This document shows positions 11,683 through 22,100 of a stretch of 64,000 bases of DNA, one piece after another. The notes under the pieces were generated by a model. That model was given only the letters and a program-made list of their open reading frames with translations. It made no database searches and had not been told where the DNA came from. Within the stretch, counting starts at the first letter, position 1, and each line of letters begins with the position of its first letter. The position numbers and the translations under genes were made by a program. Origin of the DNA: Trema orientale (lineage: Eukaryota > Streptophyta > Magnoliopsida > Rosales > Cannabaceae); assembly GCA_002914845.1 (NCBI GenBank), contig JXTC01000141.1:483168-547167 (forward strand). Direction: 5' to 3'.

Positions 11683-12205
11683 GTAATAAATCAGTGAAAA
11701 GCGCCTTCTTACTTTAGTTATTTGTGCTAATTGTTCTTACTTGTTGCTCTTGCATAATGTCACTCACCGAAAAACGAGCAACTCCTAGGGAACTAAATTG
11801 GGTGACATTGTAAGTTTTGGAATTATTAGTTTTGAGTGTTGGATTTGGCTCTTATAAAAAAGATAAAATCAATGTCATCTAATCAGTCTTTTTTCCAAAT
11901 CTTTATGTGCTAAAGTCTCGCTACTACGTGCTAGTTATTTATCACTAATTAAATTTCGTAACATCTACACAAAGCTATTCCATTTGGCTGATCGAAACTC
12001 GAAAGGCTGAGACTCTAGTCAGTAGCCACACCATTACATTTACGACACATCTCAATACGCGGGACCCACATAAATCTCTGACTTGGGAATCTTTTCCAAA
12101 CGCTGGTCGCGGGTTGTCTCTCCTCCTCTCCCCTCATTATCAGTACTGAGTGAGAGTAGTATCTAATTTTGTGCGTTGCGGGTAGCAGCAGTTGTAGGTA
12201 AAGCC
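11683..12205 (+). promoter_or_regulatory. Intergenic region upstream of the CCR-like gene
   Basis: About 520 bp without coding potential. The last 120 bp before the ATG become C/T-rich (TCTCTCCTCCTCTCCCC near 12117), typical of a plant 5' UTR. I see no clear TATA box and no repeat. Confidence 0.35.
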
Positions 12206-14528
12206 ATGGCGAAGCAGGGTGAGCAAGTGTGCGTTACGGGTGCCAGTGGCTGCATTGGCTCATGGGTAGTCCACTTCCTCCTCCACCGCGGCTACTCCAT
12301 TAACGCCACCGTCAAAGATCTCAGTTAATTACAATAATACCCTTCTCCCGAATTTCTTTCATTTCCTACTTGTACACGAATGAATCAATTTTCACGTGCG
12401 ATATATATGTATATATATATATATATATATATGTATCATTTTTTTTGGGGACATTTGCAGAGGACGAAACTGAAACGAAGCATCTACGAGGCCTAGAAGG
12501 AGCAGAGACCCGTCTCCGCCTCTTCCAGATCGATCTCCTCGACTATGACTCCATCGCCGCCGCCGTCTCTGGCTGCTCCGGCGTCTTCCACCTCGCCTCT
12601 CCCTGTACCGTCGATCATGTCCATGACCCCGAGGTCGGTGTGGTCCCTCTCTATTTTTAGTTTTTTTTTTTTTTTAATATGAAATTTTGAACAAATTTCT
12701 GATACAGAAGGAGCTTTTGGACCCGGCGATCAAAGGGACGATCAACGTTTTGACCGCGGCCAAGGAGGCCGGGGTGAGGCGCGTGGTCCTCACGTCCTCC
12801 GTCTCCTCCATCGCTCCCAGCCCTAACTGGACATCCGTTAAGACGGAGGAATGCTGGACCGACCTTGACTACTGCAAGAGGAAGCAAGTGCGTTTTTTTT
12901 TTTTTTTTTTTTTTCCCTTGAAAATTTTGACTCCATTAGCCCTAAAAATTGCAATGCCATAAAGTCTGCTTGATTTTGATTTTGGTTGGTTTGTTGGGTT
13001 GGTTTTAGCTGTGGTATCCCATGTCGAAGACGTTGGCGGAGAAAGCGGCGTGGGAATTTGCCAAGGAGAAGGGGCTGGATGTGGTTGCGGTGAACCCGGG
13101 TACGGTGATGGGCCCTGTTATTCCACCAAAGCTCAATGCAAGCATGGTCATGTTCCTACGCCTTCTCCAGGGTAATAATGCTTTCTGCCCAATTTGTGTT
13201 AAAGACTGCTTTTCAGTTCTCTGCATCAATTGGTGGTTTGTTTTATTGAAAAGATTCTAGTAGTGGAGATACAAACTTTGCCTGGTTTAGTATGTAATAG
13301 GGTGATGAATTTGACACTATTGGGGTGTCTTTCGATTTTCAACTTTTCTTTTTGCAGCTAATTGCTTTCATTAGCCTGGGTATAGACATTGTTGGGAACT
13401 TGTACCAGTAGGATTGTACTTTCCGAGTATTCTGACCATGTTTACTAATCCGTAATGGATTGTAATAGGAATAACGGGGGTGTTTTTCTATCTCATTCAT
13501 TATTGTGTTTAGTTTACACGATTTGGAAAGAATCATAATGTTTTACCATCTTCTCTGTGACCATAGAGAAAGCTTGAGATTTTGGGGCAGTACAGAGTAA
13601 GGAGTTAGTACCAATTCGAAATGTAATGAGCTAACCAGTTTCAGCAACAATAATAGACTTTTGATTAATGGCATGGTGATGCCACCTACGTCTAGGTCAA
13701 TGAGGTGACAAGGACAACCCCAGCTTTGTAGTTCGAAGTCAGTATCATTTGTAAAGTTTAATACTGTACCATAATCTGGAAACCTGTATGAAGATCACGA
13801 ATCTCTTTGTCTGATTTATGTAGTTAACCAAGTTGCCAATACCTACATTATGTGTTTCTTGCAGGTTGCACTGAAACATATGAGGACTTCTTTATTGGGC
13901 CGGTACACTTTAAAGATGTAGCCTTAGCACATATTTTGGTGTATGAGAACAAGTCAGCAAGTGGAAGGCACTTGTGTTTAGAATCCCTATCACATTATAG
14001 TGACTTTGTGGCTAAGGTCGCTGAGCTTTACCCAGAGTATAAGGTGCCCAGGTAACGAGTTTTAAAGACCTGAAGAGTGAATTATTTACAAGTTGCGACA
14101 TAACCATGCCTAGGAATTTCTTATATGAACGAATCTTGAAAAATTCAACTAGTCTTCTGTCTCATGAAAAAATTTCAACTACGCTGGTTGAGCAGCATTA
14201 ATATCTTCTTTCATTATCTAGCCTTTTATCTTTGGCTTCAAATTTTCAGTCCCTATTTACCTCCACGAAGGAATTGCTATCGAATTGTGTCTTCTTGGTG
14301 GAATTTTGTGAATGCTAAGTGTGGTGTAAATGATTCAACCTTTCGAAGTTTTTTAAGCTATTTCATCTTCGTTCTTTTTGTAGTTTGCCAAGGGATACTC
14401 AACCTGGGTTGTTGAGGGCAAAGGATCCATCAAAGAAGCTGATTGACTTGGGATTACAATTCATTCCGGTGGAGCAAATTATCAAGGATGCTGTGGAGAA
14501 TCTAAAGAGCAAGGGAGTTATTTCTTAA
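12206..14528 (+). CDS. Cinnamoyl-CoA-reductase-like NADP-dependent reductase (SDR/DFR superfamily)
   Basis: Six exons join in frame with GT-AG introns: 12206-12323, 12461-12633, 12708-12887, 13009-13171, 13865-14051, 14384-14528. They encode 321 residues, normal for this family. The N terminus carries the Rossmann nucleotide-binding motif [11 protein letters not shown] (about residues 9-19), then the conserved FHLASPC and [11 protein letters not shown] segments. The catalytic Tyr-x-x-x-Lys appears as WYPMSK, and VNPGTVMGP follows. True cinnamoyl-CoA reductases have an NWYCYGK signature, absent here. This protein therefore belongs to the CCR-like clade (Arabidopsis At5g58490 type), whose substrate is not firmly known. 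The fold and NADP-dependent reductase chemistry are secure; monolignol synthesis should not be assumed. The ATG sits in GCCATGG. Intron 1 holds a TA microsatellite. Confidence 0.93.
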
Positions 14529-15136
14529 AGCAAGCTTCCATCTTTCGGAACCACGAAGGATCCTATTTGCTTTATAGAAGTGGTGAGTTGATGTAATCTA
14601 AATAACAGCAGTGGTCTGGTCTCTGGACTGTAGTTTTGCCATATAGCTGCCATAATCTTCACATATAAATATCTCTTTGAAGAAAAAGGCAGCTATTGAA
14701 TATCATAAATTTCGACTGTAAGCCCGTTTGGTTTTCTGTTGCTTCCACGGAAAGAGCATTGACTCTTGAGATCTGTATAATTTTCACTTGTTGCTCTTCA
14801 ATTCTTTGGGTTTCTGTCTCCGAAAATCTAGTCATCCAATTCTCATCTACGCTTATCTATAAAATGCCTTTTGAAGGAAGCTCAGGACATTATTTGTTCG
14901 TATATGAACAATGACTCCTCAGTAAATCACCACCTAACAAGGCATTGTGATTCGTGACCAGACTGCACTTGACGACCCATGAACTAATTCTGATAACATA
15001 TTCAATGGAATTATGGAAGAATGCTGTATTTTAAGCATGCTGGTCACAACTTTTCAGTGTAGATCTGGGCCGTTTCAATCACTGTTTTTTTTGGAGTACT
15101 AGATTAAAACAAGACTAGTATTGTCTATTAAAAATG
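14529..15136. other. 3' flank of the CCR-like gene, no further gene
   Basis: The first roughly 150 bp are the likely 3' UTR. The open frame 14696-14914 has no recognisable domain or codon bias. The stretch ends at the MITE target duplication. Confidence 0.5.
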
Positions 15137-15301
15137 GAGCAATGCTATGGGGCACCAGTGGTGCCCAACACTACAGTTTGTCATTTAATTAATAAATTAG
15201 GTCTTATATGGGCCCTACTTAAATTATAATTATGATTAGCCAATGACAAACTGACACATCACTATAGTGCTGGGCACCACTGGTGCCCTATAACATTATT
15301 C
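15137..15301. mobile_element. MITE with Mutator-type 9-bp target duplication
   Basis: The 165-bp element has terminal inverted repeats: the left end starts GAGCAATGCTATGGGGCACC and the right end, on the other strand, GAATAATGTTATAGGGCACC. Each arm contains a near-palindrome GGGCACCAGTGGTGCCC. A perfect 9-bp direct repeat TTAAAAATG lies at 15128-15136 and 15302-15310. A 9-bp duplication is characteristic of Mutator-like transposition. There is no coding capacity, so it is non-autonomous. It sits about 320 bp upstream of the first GILT-type exon. Confidence 0.9.
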
Positions 15302-15627
15302 TTAAAAATGAGTTATTTTTTTTTTAGTTGACTCGGAGTAGCTTCAAATTTCAACAGCTGAATTTATTTATTTATTTATTTTTTGGGCGGGGTCCTAAAA
15401 TCAACAGCTGAATTTACTAGACGGTCTAGACTCACGCAACTCAATGTGGTTGAAAGCAACACTAAGTACACAAACGCTTAGCCAACTCTGAATCTTGACA
15501 ACTTCTAGGGAAAATTCATTTCAGCTTCCTATTTAATAAACACTATCTTAAATTTGAGTGGTGGATAATTAAGTAGTTAGTTAGCCCAAGAACCCCAAAA
15601 TCAAAACAACAACAAAAAGATTTCATC

Positions 15628-15891
15628 ATGGATCCCAAGTCTAAAGCTAGATTACTCGTCTTATTTAACATCTTCATCTTCATATCCTCTTTACACCAAG
15701 CTTCTTCTTCGAATAGCGAAAAGAAAGTGTCAGTGGAGCTATACTATGAAACCCTTTGTCCCGATAGCGTGGATTTCATACTAAACCAAGTGGTTCAGCT
15801 CTTCCAGTCCCCACTCATCTCCGTCGTTGATCTCAAATTCGTCCCCTACGGCAACGCCAGGCTCCGATCCAACCACACTATCATTTGCCAG
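15628..15891 (+). pseudogene. GILT-type first exon (partial duplicate or alternative first exon)
   Basis: An 88-codon open exon starts at the ATG at 15628 and ends CAG|GT at 15891. It encodes a hydrophobic signal peptide (about residues 8-26) and the start of a GILT fold. Similarity to exon 1 of the complete gene at 16179 is high throughout: SVELYYETLCPDSVDFILNQ here against SLELYYESLCPYSANFIVNQ there, then LKFVPYGNAR against LKLVPYGNAR. No exon 2-5 homologue lies in the 287 bp before the next ATG. It is thus either a truncated tandem copy or an alternative first exon. Both exons end in phase 0 with Cys-Gln, so this one could splice to the exon at 22388. The active-site motif reads CPDS, lacking the second cysteine. 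The reading frame is intact. Confidence 0.8.
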
Positions 15892-16178
15892 GTCCATCTA
15901 TATTCTTTTATATTATTTCATTTTTTTAATTCATAATTTCCATTCCAGGAAATCAGAATAATAACAACAATACCAATCAGGAAATATTATTCATTATATA
16001 AAAAACGAGGCAAAGTCTTGACTTGTAGTGAAGATTTTGTAAATTTATTTTTTATACTCTTTTTTTTGGGTCCACAGAGAGAGCTTCGTCTTGGGTTTTT
16101 GATCGGCGCAAAGGGGTACTATAGTTCATTATTATTTCACCCTTTATCGGACCTGACCTGACCCAGAAACTATAAGCC
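15892..16178 (+). promoter_or_regulatory. Short spacer between the two GILT-type first exons
   Basis: This 287-bp region must contain either the promoter of the complete GILT-like gene or, if the upstream exon is used, the start of a very long intron. It is AT-rich in the middle and holds GGCGCAAAGGGGTACTATAG near 16105. I see no definite TATA box. Confidence 0.35.
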
Positions 16179-19100
16179 ATGGCTTTTTCTCGAACACCTA
16201 TTGCTGCTCTTTCTCTCGTCTATTGCCTCTTCTTGTTCGTTTCGCTCTATCCCTCTCCGACTCTGGCTTCAGATTCTGAGAAAGTGTCGTTGGAATTGTA
16301 CTACGAATCACTATGTCCGTACAGTGCTAATTTCATAGTGAATCAGCTGGTCAAGATCTTTGAAGACGACCTTATCTCTATCGTTGATCTTAAGCTCGTT
16401 CCTTATGGTAACGCCAGGGTCAGAGCCAACAATACTGTCGTTTGCCAGGTCCGATTACCGCCCCCCAACCCCACCATTTTAAATTCCATTTCTTAGTCCT
16501 GGATATCTTTTTTCACTATGGTTTCTAGGATTTAGATCAATGTAATATCTATGTAATATGTGCTCTATATACTATTCACAAGAAATTGCTTTACTTATTC
16601 CACTTATGAACCCTGTTTGGAACTCGCCCTTTAGAGAGGAAAGGAAAAAGAGAAAAAAAATTGAAAGGTGTTGACGCCTAAAATCGGCGTAACAACCAAA
16701 ATGTGTTTGTGGAAGGGTGATAATAAAGAAGGGAAAAGACAAGTTTTCTAATGGTTTAGTCAGAATTTTTATGGTTTACGTCCACTGTAGTCAATATTAT
16801 TGAGAGAATTTGTATACAAAAATATGGATCTGATAGAGTTTTAGATCTCTTTCTTTTTTTCTCTGAATCCTTCCTATTCTTCTTTTCATACGAGGGGTTT
16901 ATATAATGTATAAAACACGTATATTGTAGCAAACGTGTATACTGTACTAATCTTGTAGTAATCTTGTGTTACTGTAGCAACCGTGTCTATGAGAAGTTGA
17001 GTTTTTCTAATAAAAATATATACAATATATTTTTATCAAAGTTCATCAACTTTGTTGGTTGTGTTTTGAAGAAGCAGTCTTCTCATTCATTCGAACATGA
17101 AGTAAGGCTTTGTGACATAGTCCGATTGATGGAGGATCTGGAAGTTATTTACTACCTATGTTAGGCATAATTATAGAAATTAAAATGTGTGAGAGTTGTT
17201 GAATTTGTCTCCCACGTGTCTCTGGATCTGGACTTTTCAATCATAAGCTCCTAAGTCTCCTCGAATTAGTTTGACTTTGAGCAGCTTGGTCGTTTCTTGA
17301 CTTGGTTCGACCAGTTTTGGTCGTTTTTATTTGAATATGTGGATAGTTCGTTTGGGAGCTTGTTTCCTCCTCGTAGCTCGCATGCAGAGGTATTATGCGA
17401 GCTAATATGAGCTGATGCTTACCTTGAACTTTGGCATATTTGTTCATTTGAGGAATAGTGTATTATTTAACGTCGCATTGACAAACTCTAAGCGAACTAT
17501 GAGCTATTGTGGCAAGGGCGAGCAATTGTACTTCACGAGCTGATTTTGCGAGCTCTTAGTGTGAGCTGACTTCTCATAGCTATCTTCATGTGTGGGTCTT
17601 TAGTGGGAAATTTTCATGCACAACAATTGCCCCCCAAGCTCAATTGGTTCTTTTAGAGGCATATGGAGCTTTCATGTGCGACCTTGTGAGGTAATGACAT
17701 CTCGATTGCCCTCTAAGTCCTATCTCACTTTTTCCGGAATCAACTTCTTCGTCCTTCGGGCATGAATATGTCAGCTAGCATCAGGATTTCTGAGAAGGCA
17801 CGAATTGAGATTTTAGTGATGTTATCATCCTTGGGTATTCCTTTTTTTTTCTGTGGGACCCCGATGTGGCAAGTTCCTTGATAATGGGCGAATCCTGTAA
17901 GACAGAAAACAATACGCCTATGTTTAGATCGTACTTAGATTAGTAGAAAATAATTCAAGTGTGAATTGAATTTTACCATGCATGATCATTTTCCGTGCTG
18001 GTGGCGAGTTATCATTTTTTGAGGCGAACCTGAATTCAGTAAGACTTTAATGAATAGGTCGGAGGAGTTGGACCTCGCACAGAAGATTCTTTTCCCAGAG
18101 GATTGCAACCTTGATTCTTGCCTACTCATCTAGTCGTTAATGCGGATTGGTCCCGACTTACATTACACGAGTATGACTCGACTTGCAGGCTTGGCCTGAC
18201 TTTATGCGAGCTTAGCTCCTCGGCTTTTTGCGAGTGTGTAGCTCAACTTCGTGCGAGCGGAGAGCTCGACTTTATGCGAATGCAGAGCTCGACTTTTTGT
18301 GTGAGTGCAGAGCTAGACTTTTTGTGGGCAAGAGTCCTCAACTTTTTGCGAGAGAAGCTCGACTTTTGCAAGCTAGAGGTCGACTTGATGCGAGCGGAGA
18401 GCTCGACTTTCTGCGAGCTAGAGCTTCACTTTGTGCGAGGAGAGCCTGACTTTATGCGAGCATAAGCTCGACTTTTGCGAGGAAAGCTCGTCTTTGTGCG
18501 AGGAGAGCCTGACTTTATGCGAGCATAAGCTCGACTTTTGCGAGGAGAGCTCGTCTCTGTGCGAGAGGAGCTCGACTTTTGCGAGCTAGAGCTCGAGTTT
18601 CTGCGAGTAAAGCTTGACTTTGTTTGAGCAAGAGCTCGACTTTTTGTGAGAGAAGCTCGACTTTGTTAGCCCTCCAAGCCTTAAGGCGTCGAAGATTGCC
18701 AAAAAATGTGCATGTGCAACATTTTTAAGATAGTGCTCGTTGGTGGTGCAACCTTTTGAGCATTTCTCATAGTTGAGGTGAATGATAAGCTTGCGTTGCA
18801 GAGAGCTCGATGGAAAAGGAGCTCGTGTGATGATTGTTCACGAGCTCTTCCTCAGAGAGCTCTTTTTCAGACAACTCGCTTTTCTGTCTTTTTGACTTCG
18901 CTAGATATTCTCGAGATGACTTGACCTTCAGATGGCGGTTGCATCTTTGATAGAAGTCTTCGAGAGTTTTGCATTCTCGTTCTTGTACTTCTTCCCAGGA
19001 ATAAGACTCCGTTTTCTGGGGCGTAAGTGACTTCTGCGAGCTTTGGTTGTGAAGCAGTTGAGGTACGATCTGAGACTTTCTTCGGGGGCTTGGCGAATAT

Positions 19101-22100
19101 TTGCCAGAGTATTCAAAATGCAGTTTGTTGCCAAGAAGAGATTGTACCAGCTTATAGTCCTTTGAACCACTTCTTCGCTGCTCTTGTCAGAGTTATTGCA
19201 AAACAACGACAACGTGCGAGGTCAACCACTCGATGAAGCTCCATGAGGCCGCTGGAATAGTCCATGTGATCCCGTGGGTCAATCATTCCTTTGAATGTGC
19301 TCATCGAAGGTAGCTTGAATTCAGCAGGGAGTGGTGCGACACAAATTTCTTCGCTAAAGGGCGAGTGGCGACCGATGATAAGCTCATCGTCGTATTTGAG
19401 TAGTGCATCAAGAGCTGCTCTGAGACGATCAGCATCAGTATTTCCAAGGAGTTGATTATTACCTCGAGCTGGTGGGATAACAAACCCTTGGTTGTTCTTA
19501 AGGTGCGAGCTGGACTGCTGCGACCTTTGAGAAGTCTTGATCGCATTATCAGCTTGCGGTGACTGTGATCGATTATTGTGTTGTAAATATAATCGATCTT
19601 GGTTATGCTCTCGTCGTCGCTTCTCGAGAGTTCGTCTAGGATCTTCAGCGACTGTTTTGAACATAATTTTTGTCTGGCGTTGGCTTGCAATATTTGCTCG
19701 ATCGCGATTGCTGGACAGGTTTCGTCGAAGGGCTGGAGTGCGAGCAGCTCCTGTATTAGAACTTCCAGCTTTAGTTTCACGTTGATCATTAGTTATCTTT
19801 GCCTTTGAGGATGCGATCAGAACGATGACTATTCTGAGACGTCATTTGTTCGTGATCTTCATTTGTTTGACGTTCTGAGTATCTTGTAGGTTATGCTTCG
19901 GCAAGTTACTTAAGAGAGTCATTTATTTTGTTGATGGCTCGCTGGAGGCTTTCAAGTGTGCTCTCGATTCTGTTCTGTCTCTGTTCGAGAGTCTCTCCAG
20001 GATTGTAGGCTTCGGGTAGATTTGTGGAACTGCGACCTATTCATCGAAATTCTGGAGAATTGCGACTTAGTTATCAGAATTCTAGGGTTGATTCCAGCCA
20101 TTGGCGGTGGCATTCTGGCGGAGAGTACTTCGGATATTTGCCATAGATTTTTGGGAAATTTGCTTGGACAGAGAGATGGGTATCCTAGCAGCCACACCAA
20201 ACTGTTGATGCCAAAAATCGACGCAACAACCAAAATGTGTTTATGGAAGAGTGATAATAAAGAAGGGAACATACATCATTTTTATAGTGGTTCAGCCGGA
20301 ATTTTTACGGCCTACGTCTACTGTAGTCAATATTATTAAGAGAGAATTTATAAAGTGTGGATCTGATAGAGTTTCAGATTTCTTTTTGTTTTTCTCTGAA
20401 TCCATCCCCATCTCCTCTTCATTTGAGGGGTTATATAATGCATAAAACACATACTGTGGCAAGCGTGTATATTATAGTAACCTTACGTTACTGTAGCAAC
20501 CGTGCGTTATTGTAGCAACCATGCTTAGCAGAGCAGATAGTGGTCGTCAAAGTATAGGTGAGAGTGGTTGAGTTTGTCTCCCACTTGTCTTGTTCTGTAG
20601 ATTATAGATATGAACTTTTCTGCCATAAGCTCCATAAGCTCCTAAGTCTCCTCGAATTATTTGACTTTGAGCAGCTTGGTCGCTTCTTGACTTGGTTCGA
20701 CCTATTTTTGTTGTTTTTGTCTGAATATGTGGATTGTTCGTTTTGGAGCTTGTTACCTCCTTGCAGCTCACTTGCAGAGGTATTATGCAAGTTGATATGA
20801 GTTGATGCTTAACTTGAACTTTGGCATACTTGTTCATTTGAGGAATAGTGCATTATTTAAGGTCGCATGGACAAGCTCTAAGCGAACTACGAGCTATTGT
20901 GGCAAGGGCGAGCAGCTGTACTTCCTGAGTTGATTCTGCGAGCTCTTAGTGCGAACTAACTTCTTATGGCTATCTTCATGTGTAGGTCTTTAGTTGGAAA
21001 ATTCCTTGCATAACAAACAAAAGGGATTATAATTTTTTTTTCGGTTTTGATTCAAATGAAAGCGTTTTTAGGAAATGCAGGAGTTAAACATAACGTACTT
21101 TTAGAGTACTTTAGAAATGTTGTGTGTAATTTTTACATCCACACTATACAAATGAAAGATAAAGCTCAAGTAAAATACCAGCTCGTATAACACGTGTCCA
21201 TGCAAGCCGCAACAACAAGGAGATAAGCTTCAGGACAAGCTTTCTACCAGCTCGAATGAAGACACTTACTATCCCCTCAAAAAGTGACCAGCTCACATAA
21301 GACAGCACAGTATATATACCAAGCTTGATTTAATGAGCTGACCCCATGTGCGAGCCGTACCAAAGACAAGCCCGCTTAACAACAAAGAAGCCCACATCTG
21401 CCTAACAGCTCGCATGAAACTTATCCTTGTGACGTGTAATGATATATTCACTTCTCGCCAACGAGGTGCATTCAAGAAAGCGAGTTGCGCCACAATACTG
21501 TGTTAGGAGAGGCTCAATTATAAGCGAGCTTATGGCAGAAAAGTCCAGATTTGTAATTTGCGGAACAAGACAAATGGAGGACAAGTGAGAGATAAACTCA
21601 CCACTTTCGCCTACACTTTGACGACCATTATTTGCTTGGCTAAACATGCTTGCTATAATAATACAAGATTGCTACAGTGACGAAGGGTTGCTATAGTAAA
21701 CATGCTTGCTACAATATACACGTTTTATACATTATATATAGACCCCAAAATCAAAGAAAGGGGAGAGATTCAGAGAAAAAGAAAGAGGATATGAAATTCT
21801 ATCAGATCCACACTATTGTATACAAATTCTCTCTCAATAATAATGACTACAGTGGACTTAGGTCGTAGAAATTCCGGCTGAACCACTATAAATATTGTAT
21901 CTTTTTTCTTCTTTATTATCACTCTTCTACAAACACATATTTTTGTTGTTATGCCGATTTTTGGCATTAACAAGAAATTTCATAAATAGATTGAAAAGGA
22001 TAGAAGTTTTAAAAGGAAATTTTATTGTTTTCCTCCTCGCTATCCCTCGTCTTTCAGTTAAGTCCGATTTTGAAATGAAGAGTAAACCTTATAGTAAACT

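Larger units (their letters stand above)
16669..21019 (-). mobile_element. Tat-like Ty3/gypsy retrotransposon inside GILT intron 1
   Basis: Two related LTRs (16669-17625 and 20203-21019) flank a 2.6-kb internal region. Element sense is the minus strand: a degraded gag reads that way, and the LTR at 17625 is preceded on the minus strand by a purine tract, GAGCTTGGGGGGCAAT. Next to the other LTR, at 20180-20202 on the minus strand, GTTTGGTGTGGCTGCTAGG resembles a tRNA primer-binding site starting TGG. A 5-bp AAAGG repeat at 16664-16668 and 21020-21024 is a likely target duplication. It lacks protease, RT and integrase, so it is non-autonomous. It is opposite to the host gene's direction, which limits the danger of its own poly(A) signals. 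Confidence 0.85.

Noticed and set aside
13680-13770. SINE-like words in intron 4 of the CCR-like gene
   Set aside because: GTAGTTCGAAGTC is a poor B-box, and no tail or target duplication is visible.
18118-18465. 115-codon + strand frame with repeating LDF and RAE words
   Set aside because: It is a translation of the GAGCTCGACTTT minisatellite; another + strand frame (18228-18449) is also open, so openness carries no information.
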